DNA of 64,000 bases from Companilactobacillus baiquanensis (GTDB taxonomy: Bacteria > Bacillota > Bacilli > Lactobacillales > Lactobacillaceae), in NCBI RefSeq assembly GCF_003946605.1, contig NZ_RHOQ01000001.1, positions 620,001 through 684,000 of the forward strand, given 5' to 3'. A program made the position numbers and the translations under genes. Below are positions 34,988 to 44,535 of the stretch, in pieces. Every line of letters starts with the position of its first letter. The first letter of the stretch is position 1. Under the pieces are notes generated by a model. It had not been told where the DNA came from, ran no database searches, and saw only the letters and a list, made by a program, of their open reading frames with translations.

Positions 34988-37900
34988 CTAAACGCTATCC
35001 GTCAGGCCCCATTGAATCTTTCCAGTATAAGAACCTGAAACATTTCTTGAATTCAAATCAAGTAATACACCTTGATCCGAACTCCAATTCCCTGCAACAT
35101 CAGTTGTTTCTTGATCACTATCATCTGAATCACTTTGAATAAATGTTTGGGTACTTAAATCATGCGTAGTATTATCCTTTGAAACGAAAACTAAATCTCC
35201 ATCTAATACCGCCTCATCAGCAGTACCAGCATCTTTTACCATTTCTCCGGCTTTAGCTGTTAAAGTCCATTTAGTCATCACACTGTCCACTTTTAGATTC
35301 CAGTTTCCTTCACGTTTTACTCGTTTAGGAGTATTTATTGCGTGAACACTTTGGAATTTATAATCACTATTCTCAATTGTGGCCGTCTTATTGATTATAT
35401 TTATTGAATAATCAAGTGTATTAGACTTTCTTCCATAAGGGTCTGTGTAATAAACCGAAATCTTATATGGATTTTGAGCTTCATCGTCCATTCCATTCTT
35501 AGTTGATTCAATCGAGAATTCTTGTGAAATCGGTGTGGCTAAAGGAGTGTCTCCACTATAACTCTTGATGCTCTTATTACCATTGACATCCATATTCCAA
35601 GTTAATTTACTTGGAGTAACTTGATAGTCATTATCGTAATTGACATCTGCATTAAGATCGATCAAATCATCTTGGATAACGTTAAATTCATTTTGAGTTG
35701 TCGTTAAAGTAGGCTTAATATCTGGAACATTAACAATTACATCTTTAGAGTCAGACTTATGCCCGTCTTGGTCAACGATATTAATAGTAATGGTATTCTT
35801 ACCTACCTTGAGACCGGTTGTACCAGTATAGTCATCTAGTGATGTAGCTTCATCTTTATCATAAGCATATGGTTTCAAAGTAAAGGCATACTTACCATTA
35901 TTAGTTTGATTTTCAGTTACAGCATCCTGCTTTGTTCCATCATCATTAGTAATGGTATAAGAAATTTTAGAATTACCACCTTCATCTGAGGTAGTAGTAT
36001 CATCAGAATGCAGATAAGATCCAGAAAGGATCAGTGGTTCGTTATCGTTAACGGTTATGTTGGAATCATCAGGTGTGATAACAACTTTTTTGTTAGTTAC
36101 ATTAACTTTATAAACCAACTCATTTGAAATCAACGTATCAACTCCATCAGCAGTTTGGAAATTACTATCGATCACATGGATCTTGATCGTATGTTCACCT
36201 TCGGTCAGAACTCCAATATCAGCAGTAGTATCACTAAGAATTGGAATCGTGAAGCCATTCCCCGAGCTACTATCTTGACTAAGAATAGGTTCTCCATCGT
36301 CAATTGTCGTACTGATGTACATATCTGATTTATTGATCGCATCTCCACTCTTTAGTGAAATATCACCGGTCAAATTTGTGGAAGAACCTAATTCTAGATC
36401 AGAAGTTAATGGTGATGTTGCTGTAATTATCAAAGTATCAGCTGGTTTTACAATATCAAAAGCAGTTGAATCAGCGTTTGCCTTATAATTGTCACCCTCA
36501 AAACTAGTTGTTGTCGAAGGAACTGTTAGTTTGGTTGTTCCATCTGGTAAATCATTGGCAGTAGCATTCAACTCAACTCGAGCGTATTCCCAATTATCAC
36601 TATCAGGATCACCAATTGCATCATCCATATCACAAGTTAAAACGTTTCCTGACAAACTACCAGCAGGTATATCAACTTCTTTAGTCTTAGTATTCCCGTC
36701 AGCATCTTTTTTACTTGTGTAATAAACTTTACCAATATTACCACTACTATCGGTACTTACAGTCACATTATCAGGAACATTGATAGTTTCTTTTAGGCCA
36801 GTTGCCGGTTCTTCACCACTTAGATAATGGAACATATAATTAAGCGTCAAATCATCTTTAGGGTGAACTCTACTTGTGAGTGCCAATCCTAATGATTCGT
36901 CATCGACTAACGAATCATTTTGGTTGGCCTGTGTAGGGTCGTATTCATCTTTATTTGCTGGTTGAACTCTTGATTTGGTAGTTTTATCCACGGTATAAGC
37001 ATTTACTTCAGCATTAACTAGTGATGGCATAGTTTCAAATATTACCGCACTATTGGTTGGAGAATTAGCCCCAGTTGAAGCAGTAAAACCATATCTAAGC
37101 TTATGTGAACCACTTAAATTAAAAGCAGTCATATCTAGCGAAAGTGTTACATCGGTAATTGGTTTTTTAGACTTACCATTTACAGGATTTTTATCTCCAA
37201 CTTTATAGGTCAATGTTGCATTGGTACTACCAGTATCTGCTGGAGTATATTGAATTGTAATATGGCGCCATGAATCCAGGGGATCAGTGCTGTTACTTAA
37301 TTCTTTTTGAAGGTAAACGTTGGCTCCATTTTCATCTAATTCAGCCTGAGAAGTTCCTGTACCAAGATTATGTATCATTCCTACAACAGAATTTTGAAAA
37401 ATATTAGGAGTAGCTAACTGAATATATGTATCATCTCTGGCTGGATAATTCCAAGCAATGTGTGAACGTTGAGAATCGTTATTAGCATAAAGAAAATTAC
37501 TATTACCGTTATAATAATTATATGCTAAAAAATCAAATGCATTTGTCGCATCTGGTAAAGAACCACTATTATATTTCCAATCAGAATATGTAACTGTTTT
37601 ATCTCCCTTAAAATGATTAGTATAAGTATCAAATTCAATTGCAAAACTGTTTTGTATGGCTTGCTCGGCGAGCGTTGGAACATTATTCATTCTTGGAGAT
37701 TTTGCCATAGCGTATTTATTACTATCTGATCCCCAAACACCAAGGGTTTCACCGGCATTAGGCGTCCCATTAAGATTTGAAATAGCATCGGTTCCGCCAT
37801 TTTGAAGTACAAATGCCATTCCATCAGGAACACCTAAATTGCCAGGTTCTGTACCAAAATATGCCCACATTGATAGTGTCTGTTTTTGATCAGTATTTAT

Positions 37901-38206
37901 ATAATTTTTATCATTATTACTCCATACAGCACTAGTTTGAACACCTTTATTAATGGTATCTGTTAATTGAACGTAATCTTTTCCATTAGAATTTTGCTTA
38001 ACAGTAGCTTTATTACCACTAAATGTACCAGGAGTGAAGTATTTTGCAATTGATAATCCCCCAGCAGGCTGTTTATTTAAAACATCAGAATCGTTATATG
38101 ATGCTCCTGCCTTTACTATTGTAGATGTTCTTTGCAAAATACCAAAAAAGGCCACCATAGCAAAGAGGACCGTCAACAATCGTTTAACTATCTTTTTTGT
38201 CTGCAT
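34988..38206 (-). CDS. Large lectin-like WxL surface protein (paralogue 3)
   Basis: 1072 residues: signal peptide (about 1-32, VKA), L-type-lectin-like domain (about 45-400; LSMWAYFG, DGMAFVLQNGG, GVWGSDSNK, FAIEFDTY, WRHITIQYTPA, LRYGFTAST), then five or so Ig/cadherin-like beta modules (about 440-960) with recurring DLELGSSTNLTGDISL-type starts, and a C-terminal WxL domain with KWTLTAK and IQWGLTDSV. It extends its 764/768-residue relatives by about 300 residues of repeat modules. ATG 38206 follows GGGAGGG. A cre-like sequence lies about 90 bp upstream. Predicted to be wall-bound via WxL and to bind glycans at distance from the wall. Confidence 0.88.
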   Translation of the reverse strand: MQTKKIVKRLLTVLFAMVAFFGILQRTSTIVKAGASYNDSDVLNKQPAGGLSIAKYFTPGTFSGNKATVKQNSNGKDYVQLTDTINKGVQTSAVWSNNDKNYINTDQKQTLSMWAYFGTEPGNLGVPDGMAFVLQNGGTDAISNLNGTPNAGETLGVWGSDSNKYAMAKSPRMNNVPTLAEQAIQNSFAIEFDTYTNHFKGDKTVTYSDWKYNSGSLPDATNAFDFLAYNYYNGNSNFLYANNDSQRSHIAWNYPARDDTYIQLATPNIFQNSVVGMIHNLGTGTSQAELDENGANVYLQKELSNSTDPLDSWRHITIQYTPADTGSTNATLTYKVGDKNPVNGKSKKPITDVTLSLDMTAFNLSGSHKLRYGFTASTGANSPTNSAVIFETMPSLVNAEVNAYTVDKTTKSRVQPANKDEYDPTQANQNDSLVDDESLGLALTSRVHPKDDLTLNYMFHYLSGEEPATGLKETINVPDNVTVSTDSSGNIGKVYYTSKKDADGNTKTKEVDIPAGSLSGNVLTCDMDDAIGDPDSDNWEYARVELNATANDLPDGTTKLTVPSTTTSFEGDNYKANADSTAFDIVKPADTLIITATSPLTSDLELGSSTNLTGDISLKSGDAINKSDMYISTTIDDGEPILSQDSSSGNGFTIPILSDTTADIGVLTEGEHTIKIHVIDSNFQTADGVDTLISNELVYKVNVTNKKVVITPDDSNITVNDNEPLILSGSYLHSDDTTTSDEGGNSKISYTITNDDGTKQDAVTENQTNNGKYAFTLKPYAYDKDEATSLDDYTGTTGLKVGKNTITINIVDQDGHKSDSKDVIVNVPDIKPTLTTTQNEFNVIQDDLIDLNADVNYDNDYQVTPSKLTWNMDVNGNKSIKSYSGDTPLATPISQEFSIESTKNGMDDEAQNPYKISVYYTDPYGRKSNTLDYSINIINKTATIENSDYKFQSVHAINTPKRVKREGNWNLKVDSVMTKWTLTAKAGEMVKDAGTADEAVLDGDLVFVSKDNTTHDLSTQTFIQSDSDDSDQETTDVAGNWSSDQGVLLDLNSRNVSGSYTGKIQWGLTDSV

Positions 38207-38296
38207 TGAATATCCCTCCCCTTTAAAGTAACTTGTATAAACATATCGTTATATTTATATTATGCCACGATTGAAGTTATTTTGTGTATCAGTTTA

Positions 38297-38310
38297 TGTA
38301 AACGTTTTTA
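38297..38310. promoter_or_regulatory. cre-like site upstream of the large lectin gene
   Basis: TGTAAACGTTTTTA agrees with the CcpA-binding consensus except for the conserved C near the end. It lies ~90 bp upstream of the start; catabolite control is possible but not secure. The rest of the 38207-38442 gap shows only A/T-rich sequence. Confidence 0.35.
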
Positions 38311-38442
38311 TCTTAAAATAAAAAAATTGATTTATATTCCTAAAATCAATTTTTATTCAAATAAATAAAAATGCTTCATATTTACCAAAAATGGTGTATA
38401 GTTTTAGAATTGTCTAAATCAGTTAAATAGGGGGTCAGATCA

Positions 38443-39789
38443 TTGACAGATTTAACTAAAGGAAACCCTACTAAAATTATTTTCCTTTATACTATTCCTT
38501 TGTTATTAGGAAATTTCTTCCAACAATTTTATAGTTTCATTGATACCTTAATAGTAGGTAAAACTATTGGTGTCAACGCTTTAGCCAGTGTCGGTGCAAC
38601 CGGCGGTTTAACTTTTCTAGTAATTGGATTTGCTCAAGGTATTACAAGTGGCTTATCCATCTTGACTGCCAAGAAATATGGAGCCAACGATTTAAAGGGT
38701 GTTACTAAAAGTTTTGCTTCAGGAATAATTATTTCCATAGCAATAACTATTATCTTTACGATCATTGCCACTGTTATTGCCTATCCTCTTCTAGTAGTTA
38801 TGCAAACACCCAAAGTATTGATCCATGATTCTTTTGTATTCTTGGAAATCATTTTTGCCGGTATATTTTCATTTATAGGATTTGATTTTCTGGGCAACAC
38901 TATGAGAGCTTTAGGAAATTCAAGAGTTCCTTTATTCTTCTTAATCGTCAGCACAGTTTTAAATATTGTTCTTGAATTGTTCTTTATCCTATATTTACAT
39001 ATGGGTGTCGCTGGTGCTGGTCTTGCTACCGTCAGCGCACAAACGATAACTTTTATTATTTTGTATTTTTATATTAGAAAAAAAGTTCCCTATCTGATTT
39101 TAACGATTCATGATTTTGCAATCGATTGGGACGAAATAAAAGAACTGCTAAATATCAGTTTGCCAATGGGATTTCAGTCTTCGATCATTGCAATCGGCTC
39201 AATTATTTTGCAATTCATGCTAAACACTTTGGGTGCCGATGCGGTTGCCGCCTATACAGTTGCCGGTCGTGTCGAACAAATCGCTACTTTACCAGCTATG
39301 AGTTTTGGTGTTTCTTTGGTAAACTACACCGCTCAAAACTTAGGAGCCAAAAAATACCGTCGAATTTTAAAAGGTGTAAAATCCGGTATTATCTTATCTG
39401 TTACTTCTAGTTTAGTTATCGGATCTTTACTAGTCCTCTTTGGTCGTAGTATTTCACACTTATTCATGAATGGTAGTGAAACACACGTTTTAAATTTGGT
39501 TCAAATTTATTATTACTTCAATGGAACTATGTATTTCCTATTATCGATCCTCTTTATAGTCAGATATACTTTACAAGGTTTAGGAAATCAAAAAGCTCCT
39601 ACAATTGCTGGTATTGCCGAACTTGTCATGCGAGTCTTTGCCAGTGTCGTTTTGATCAATCTATTTGGATTTTACGGTGCTGCCTTAGCAAATCCTCTAG
39701 CTTGGTTAGGATCATGTCTAGTATTAGTTGGAACTTGGCGCATTGAATTAAAGAAATTAAGATCCTTACAATCTGATAACACAATCTGA
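38443..39789 (+). CDS. MATE-family efflux transporter
   Basis: 448 residues with twelve membrane segments and the MATE start MTDLTKGNPTKIIFLYTIPLLLGNFFQQFYSFIDTLIVGK, as in NorM/DinF-like multidrug exporters that use Na+ or H+. The start is TTG 38443 behind AGGGGG. It is monocistronic, with a hairpin terminator just after the stop. Substrate unknown. Confidence 0.92.
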   Translation: MTDLTKGNPTKIIFLYTIPLLLGNFFQQFYSFIDTLIVGKTIGVNALASVGATGGLTFLVIGFAQGITSGLSILTAKKYGANDLKGVTKSFASGIIISIAITIIFTIIATVIAYPLLVVMQTPKVLIHDSFVFLEIIFAGIFSFIGFDFLGNTMRALGNSRVPLFFLIVSTVLNIVLELFFILYLHMGVAGAGLATVSAQTITFIILYFYIRKKVPYLILTIHDFAIDWDEIKELLNISLPMGFQSSIIAIGSIILQFMLNTLGADAVAAYTVAGRVEQIATLPAMSFGVSLVNYTAQNLGAKKYRRILKGVKSGIILSVTSSLVIGSLLVLFGRSISHLFMNGSETHVLNLVQIYYYFNGTMYFLLSILFIVRYTLQGLGNQKAPTIAGIAELVMRVFASVVLINLFGFYGAALANPLAWLGSCLVLVGTWRIELKKLRSLQSDNTI

Positions 39790-39797
39790 TAATACGT

Positions 39798-39829
39798 AAA
39801 AAGCCTGTGAAAACTTCACAGGCTTTTTT
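39798..39829. terminator. Bidirectional terminator
   Basis: Stem AAAAAGCCTGTGA/TCACAGGCTTTTT with a short loop, between the converging MATE and esterase genes; it overlaps the esterase stop codon. Confidence 0.9.
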
Positions 39830-40871
39830 AATTTTCTAAAAATTTAGCACATTCATGAATTGCATCTTCAGTGGCGGCAGCTTTTCCAACTAAGTTTAAA
39901 AATGCATGTCCCATTCCACCATAACGAATGTATTTAGCATCACAGCCTGCCATACCTAATTTACTTAAAAATGCCTCGTCTTGAAGTCTGAAAGGATCAA
40001 ACTCCCCTGTCATTACTAGCACTTTTTTAAAAATAGCAGGATCTGCATAGAGTGGTGAAACAATTGGCGAACGATAATCTATGGGCTCATCAGGCATATA
40101 AAGCTGGGTCATTTTTGTATCCAATTGTTTAAACAACGTATAGCTATTATGCAAGACGTTTCTTTGTTCATCCACGATCGGAATTTTTTTATCATTCCAC
40201 AAAGATCCTTCGAGATCTGAACCGTGAACAACGGTTGGATAGAAAAGAACTTGGCTGTCAACGTCGTATATTCCCATATAATGACTAAGCTCACTAACTC
40301 CTAAAGCCATTGAAGCTCCAGCTGAATCTCCACCGACCGTGATATTTGTTTTAGTTTTGGCAACCATTTTTAAAACTGATAAACAATCCATAAGCCCAAG
40401 TGGGTAAGGATTCTCTGGTGCCAAGCGGTAATCGACACTATAAATAACTCCATCGTATTGGCTGGCTAATAATTTTAATGATACCAATGAGTCAGATGGA
40501 CTTCCGCCATAGTACGATCCACCATGGATATATATTAAAGCCTTATTTTTACCAAGACTTTCAGGTCGATAAATTCGATAATATCGTACTTTTTGATCTA
40601 ACTCCGACATATATTTTGGTTCGACATTAACGTCATTGGAACTAATATCAACGACCCCTTCAGCAACAGTTCCAGCACGTAACATATCTAAATTATTAGA
40701 AAGAACTGGATCATCACCTAATTCTTTTAATAGTTCAAATGTGTGCGGTTCATAGGAGTGTACATCGACACGATCTTTCACGACCATTTTCACACGTTCA
40801 AGCCTTGGAACATCTGATGCTTCTATTTGTTTTAAACGACTTAGTTCAGTATCATAATCATTTTTCAACAT
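39828..40871 (-). CDS. Alpha/beta hydrolase, HSL-type esterase
   Basis: 347 residues of the hormone-sensitive-lipase esterase family: oxyanion motif HGGSYYGG (about 115-122), nucleophile motif GDSAGAS (about 182-188), and Asp and His in GEFDPFRLQDE and GMGHAFLNL. It hydrolyses short-chain esters, probably of sugars or plant-derived acids given its partner transporter. I chose ATG 40871, which has AGGAG nine bases upstream; ATG 40880 directly abuts that site. The gap to the upstream GPH symporter is 12 bp, so they are one operon. Confidence 0.88.
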   Translation of the reverse strand: MLKNDYDTELSRLKQIEASDVPRLERVKMVVKDRVDVHSYEPHTFELLKELGDDPVLSNNLDMLRAGTVAEGVVDISSNDVNVEPKYMSELDQKVRYYRIYRPESLGKNKALIYIHGGSYYGGSPSDSLVSLKLLASQYDGVIYSVDYRLAPENPYPLGLMDCLSVLKMVAKTKTNITVGGDSAGASMALGVSELSHYMGIYDVDSQVLFYPTVVHGSDLEGSLWNDKKIPIVDEQRNVLHNSYTLFKQLDTKMTQLYMPDEPIDYRSPIVSPLYADPAIFKKVLVMTGEFDPFRLQDEAFLSKLGMAGCDAKYIRYGGMGHAFLNLVGKAAATEDAIHECAKFLEN

Positions 40872-40883
40872 AATATCCATCTC

Positions 40884-42257
40884 CTAAGCTTCTTTTAAAT
40901 TAGTATTGTCAATTTTCTTTTCCGGAACGTTCATTTTACTTTCGTTCAATCTATAAAATTGAAGAATTGCAATAATGACAATTGATAAAACAATTGGTAA
41001 CCAAATGAAATTGATATCAATCGATGTCAAAGCTTTAGCAGGTTGAACTTTACTACCTGATGAAAATCCACCCCATGTGAGGATCCATCCCGATAAAGCT
41101 CCGCCAAGTCCCATACCGATTTTTGCACCGACAACAGGAACAGATGATAAAAATCCCGGTTCTTCAATGTGCAGATGCACCCTGGCATATTCAACCGTAT
41201 CGGCGATCATTACAAAAGCTAGTGTGAATACTGATCCCATTGCGATCATGCCAATAATATTACCGGCAAATAATAAGATTAAATTACCTGATTTTTCTCC
41301 TAATGGCATTAATATTGAACCGATAATAAAGAGAATTAATGCTGCATCCATTAAATTACGATTTTTAAATTTTTTTGATAGTAGTGGTACGAGTAAATTA
41401 CCAGGAACAGCAAAGATAGTCATACCTAAAAATAAACCAACGATATCTGGACGTTTATAAACATAATTGATATAGAAAACACCTGTTGCCATACGTACGA
41501 CCCAAAATGTTTGAACGGCGATAAAGCTAATCGTCAAAACTACCCAAGGTTTATTTTTAAAAGCACCCTTAAACGAATCCTTGATCGACAACTGTCCTTT
41601 AATTTCATCGACTTTTTTTCCTGCCGCAACTGGACGCTCTTTGAGGTTCAAGAATGCTAAGAAAAAGCAAGCGGCAATAATCAAACCAACAACTGCGCCC
41701 CAAATTGTAAATCCTAATTGTTGATTTTTGCCACCAAAGAAACTGACCATTGGCAAAGTTATAGCACCAATAATTGCACTACCAGTATTTGTCATGACCA
41801 TTCTAGAAGATGCCAAATTAGCACGTTCATCAGGATCATCGGTTAAACTTGGTAAAATTGCTGTAATAGGAGTATTTGATCCTGAATAAACTAGGCTAAA
41901 CAATGTATAAACTATACTGATCCAAATCATTTCTATAACTTTATTACCACCAAAACTAGGATTAAAGAATAATAGAAATGATAGAATTCCTAGTGGTACA
42001 CCAAACCAAAATAAATATGGTCTTGCTTTACCATATTTAGAATGTGTATGATCGATCAAAAATCCAAAAAACATTCCATCAAACGCATCAATAAATCTTA
42101 CACATAGAAATAAGGTCCCTACGAAGGCCGCTGAGATATCCAATACTGTTGTATAGTAGAATAAAAGGTACAAACCTACCATTTGCCAGATAAGATTTCC
42201 AGCCATATCAGTAGTACCGTAAAACAGACGCTGTTTCCACAACTGTAACTTGGTCAT
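40884..42257 (-). CDS. GPH-family glycoside/pentoside symporter
   Basis: 457 residues, twelve membrane helices, with the glycoside-pentoside-hexuronide:cation symporter signature region (FIDAFDGMFFGFLIDHTHSKYGKARPYLFW, about 52-81). Imports a sugar or glycoside with Na+ or H+. Paired with an esterase: the likely cargo is an acylated or aryl glycoside, an inference from pairing only. ATG 42257 follows GGGGGAG. Upstream lie a TGTTTAAACA core and a cre-like site. Confidence 0.9.
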   Translation of the reverse strand: MTKLQLWKQRLFYGTTDMAGNLIWQMVGLYLLFYYTTVLDISAAFVGTLFLCVRFIDAFDGMFFGFLIDHTHSKYGKARPYLFWFGVPLGILSFLLFFNPSFGGNKVIEMIWISIVYTLFSLVYSGSNTPITAILPSLTDDPDERANLASSRMVMTNTGSAIIGAITLPMVSFFGGKNQQLGFTIWGAVVGLIIAACFFLAFLNLKERPVAAGKKVDEIKGQLSIKDSFKGAFKNKPWVVLTISFIAVQTFWVVRMATGVFYINYVYKRPDIVGLFLGMTIFAVPGNLLVPLLSKKFKNRNLMDAALILFIIGSILMPLGEKSGNLILLFAGNIIGMIAMGSVFTLAFVMIADTVEYARVHLHIEEPGFLSSVPVVGAKIGMGLGGALSGWILTWGGFSSGSKVQPAKALTSIDINFIWLPIVLSIVIIAILQFYRLNESKMNVPEKKIDNTNLKEA

Positions 42258-42336
42258 TACGATCTCCCCCTTTATGTTGATTTACGATAGTATTGAAATA
42301 ATTATAAAATTATATTACAAGTTCATTATATACAGC

Positions 42337-42346
42337 TGTTTAAACA
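42337..42346. promoter_or_regulatory. TGTTTAAACA operator core upstream of the GPH operon
   Basis: The 10-bp palindromic core found twice at the GH65 promoter recurs 80 bp before this operon. Flanks are not symmetric. It may link the two carbohydrate units to one regulator. Confidence 0.4.
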
Positions 42347-42387
42347 TGTTCAATGCTAATTTTTAAATTTTATTTTATTTAATTTGA

Positions 42388-42492
42388 TCAACTCTTACTC
42401 TGAGAAAGCGTTTGCAGATAATAAAAAAATCTAACAAAAAGAAAGGGCTTGCCGATTGGCAAGCCCTTTGTACCTGTTTTTAAGTTTTTCAT
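42388..42492 (-). CDS. Candidate 34-residue peptide frame containing a terminator hairpin
   Basis: ATG 42492 has AGGAG nine bases upstream and opens MKNLKTGTKGLPIGKPFLFV, ending at TGA 42388. The codons for GLPIGKP form the arms of a strong terminator hairpin, so a full transcript would rarely contain the whole frame. It may be a short leader peptide, a degraded gene end, or a non-coding transcript with a fortuitous start. I do not recognise it. The remaining ~190 bp to the OYE gene hold nothing clear. Confidence 0.3.
   Translation of the reverse strand: MKNLKTGTKGLPIGKPFLFVRFFYYLQTLSQSKS
42403..42416. promoter_or_regulatory. cre-like site
   Basis: AGAAAGCGTTTGCA matches the CcpA consensus in all but the first base. 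It lies 146 bp before the GPH symporter start, a usual place for catabolite repression of sugar uptake. Confidence 0.45.
42442..42469 (-). terminator. Strong hairpin terminator
   Basis: A perfect 12-bp stem AAAGGGCTTGCC/GGCAAGCCCTTT with a 4-nt loop, followed on the minus strand by CTTTTTG and a later T run. It lies 219 bp past the OYE stop codon, inside the candidate small frame. Confidence 0.75.
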
Positions 42493-42687
42493 AAGTAATA
42501 CTCCTAAATTTTTATTTGTTATGATTATTTTTTCTCTCATAATCAAGTACCGCTGTTCTTGTATTTGACTATGTATAAATAATAACTAACAAATTTGAAT
42601 AAACTTTTGCTCTTTTACGATAAAAACATAAAGATTATATGAAGAAAATTTGAGTTCACGTTCAATTACTTACAAAAAATATACAGT

Positions 42688-43794
42688 CTATTTAATTATT
42701 TTTTCAGGCATTTTTTGATCCAAAAATCCTAAAACACCATTGCTGATCATTAAGGCATCAGTATCAAATAACGACAATGTGTGATGGATCGAAGAATCTT
42801 GACCTGACAGAATCTTGACGACAAAGTGAGGATCAAGCAACATTTGTCCACCAACGGCGATTAACTCACCATTTTTCAAGACATCGTTGGCATCTTCTCT
42901 ACTACTTACACCACCGACTCCAACTAGTGGAACTCGACCATTGATCTTATCGTGAACATACTCAAGGATGGTTTTATCTTGATGATCCTTACTTATTGAA
43001 ACACGTTTAAAATCATTTTCTGATAAATGTAAGTAATCAAGTGGTTTATCCGCCAATTTATCCAGCAAAAACATCGTATCATCCATACTAATACCAGGAT
43101 TTTCATATTCCTCTGGGGAGAAACGATATCCAACAATAAAGTTTTTAACTCCAGATTTATCAACAACTTCAGTAACTCCATCTACTAAGTCATTAATAAA
43201 CTTGTAACGTTTCTCAAGTGTGCCACCCCACTCATCATTTCTACGATTGGAATGTGGTGAAAAGAATTGTTGAATAATATATGTATTGGCACCGTGTAAT
43301 TCAACACCATCAAATCCTGCTTGAATTGCACGCTTTGTGGCTTTTTTAAAGTTCTCGATCAACTCATTGATTTCTTGCTCTTCCATCGCTCTAGGAGTCT
43401 GTGCATTATCACGTTCTGCGGCAACTGCACTAGCTGAAACTGGCTGTACTCCATGAAGAACACCTGAATCAGTCATCCTGCCGGCATGAAAAATTTGAAC
43501 GATTGCTTTTGTACCGTTCTTTTTAATATTAGCTGCTAATTTAGCAAGTCCCGGAATAAACTTATCATCAGCAATGCTAAGTTCTCCATCCCAGCCTTTA
43601 CCATTATCTTGAACATTTGCAGCTCCGGTAATTACTGCACCAATTTCGCCACTTCTTAGTCCATAATAGTTTATTTCATCATTTGTTACCGTTCCATCAA
43701 AGAAACTCATTTTAGTTGTCATTGGAGACATCATAAAGCGATTTTTCAAAGTTAAACCACGCTTAAACGTCAGTTTTTCATCTAAATTAGTCAT
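42688..43794 (-). CDS. NADH:flavin oxidoreductase (Old Yellow Enzyme family)
   Basis: 368 residues, FMN-dependent TIM barrel: FHAGRMTDSG (about 103-112), the HGAN substrate-binding pair (about 168-171) in GVELHGANTYIIQQFFSPHSN, and RRNDEWGGTLEKRY. OYE enzymes reduce activated C=C bonds and detoxify electrophiles. ATG 43794 follows AAAGGAG. The MarR gene lies just upstream on the same strand, and a near-perfect palindrome sits between them at the promoter. Confidence 0.93.
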   Translation of the reverse strand: MTNLDEKLTFKRGLTLKNRFMMSPMTTKMSFFDGTVTNDEINYYGLRSGEIGAVITGAANVQDNGKGWDGELSIADDKFIPGLAKLAANIKKNGTKAIVQIFHAGRMTDSGVLHGVQPVSASAVAAERDNAQTPRAMEEQEINELIENFKKATKRAIQAGFDGVELHGANTYIIQQFFSPHSNRRNDEWGGTLEKRYKFINDLVDGVTEVVDKSGVKNFIVGYRFSPEEYENPGISMDDTMFLLDKLADKPLDYLHLSENDFKRVSISKDHQDKTILEYVHDKINGRVPLVGVGGVSSREDANDVLKNGELIAVGGQMLLDPHFVVKILSGQDSSIHHTLSLFDTDALMISNGVLGFLDQKMPEKIIK

Positions 43795-43824
43795 TTAAAT
43801 ACTCCTTTTAAATATATTTAGATC

Positions 43825-43850
43825 ATATTGTATGCACATGCATATAATAT
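43825..43850. promoter_or_regulatory. Candidate MarR operator at the OYE promoter
   Basis: A 26-bp near-perfect palindrome: arms ATATTGTATGCA and TGCATATAATAT around CA, with a single mismatch. It overlaps a minus-strand -10-like TACAAT, 30 bp before the OYE start. Size and placement fit a MarR dimer. Confidence 0.6.
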
Positions 43851-43873
43851 GCTTAAAAAAAGCAAAAAGCAAT

Positions 43874-44239
43874 TTAGAAATAATCTTTTAAAATACTAGT
43901 AACGATTTTAGAAGCATCTTCTAAGATCGTTTCACCTTTAGTAGTTAGATGTATATATATGCCACGTTTATCATTTTTACAAACACTTCTTTCAATCGCA
44001 CCAAAATCCTTTGATTCTAAACGGGTAACTAAACGAGACATTGCACTTTGACTAAGGCCAACATGTTTTTGCAAGTCTTGCAGGCGTAACTTTTTATTCT
44101 CTTCAAAATTCAGAGCATATAAGACGTAAAATTCATTTAATGACAAATCTGATTTAGATAATCCTAGTTCAAGATTATTTTCGATCATTCGTTGTTTTCT
44201 CGAGAACTCAAGCCACTTTTCAATAGTTGTATTATTCAT
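43874..44239 (-). CDS. MarR-family regulator
   Basis: 121 residues: winged helix with LRLQDLQKHVGLSQSAMSRLVTRLESKDFG (about 50-80) and the wing KNDKRGIYIHLTTKG. One cysteine (SVCKNDKRG) sits in the wing region and could act as a redox switch. ATG 44239 has GGGGGAG upstream; the in-frame start 15 bp earlier overlaps it. It precedes the OYE gene by ~80 bp and very probably represses it. Confidence 0.88.
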   Translation of the reverse strand: MNNTTIEKWLEFSRKQRMIENNLELGLSKSDLSLNEFYVLYALNFEENKKLRLQDLQKHVGLSQSAMSRLVTRLESKDFGAIERSVCKNDKRGIYIHLTTKGETILEDASKIVTSILKDYF

Positions 44240-44283
44240 AGTCGACTCCCCCAATACTTAACATTATCATATCAATTTTTCAC

Positions 44284-44488
44284 AAAGTCAATTTTAAAAC
44301 TCCAAAATAATTTGTTTAAATATTGACTTTAAAATTCAGCGTTATCCATGGGAAATACAATATAATTCCATATATTATTATTTCTATATTTATCAAAAAT
44401 ATGGATCCTTTTTTCACTAATTATTTTAATATTTTTTTCAATTAACGGCACCTTAAAAATAGATTTTACGATATGGGCTATGTATAAT
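44284..44488 (+). promoter_or_regulatory. Aquaporin/MarR intergenic region: inverted repeat and -10
   Basis: The ~300-bp divergent gap (44240-44535) holds an inverted repeat AAAGTCAAT (44284-44292) and ATTGACTTT (44322-44330), which could be a MarR-side operator. A TATAAT (44483-44488) lies 48 bp before the aquaporin start. Nothing else is recognisable. Confidence 0.35.
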
Positions 44489-44535
44489 GTCTGTAAGCGG
44501 TATCAGACCGTAATAAACTTTAAGGGGTGTGTTTT

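Noticed and set aside
34873..35142. 89-residue plus-strand frame after the second AKR
   Set aside because: It runs through the bidirectional terminator and antisense to the WxL C-terminus of the large lectin-like gene.
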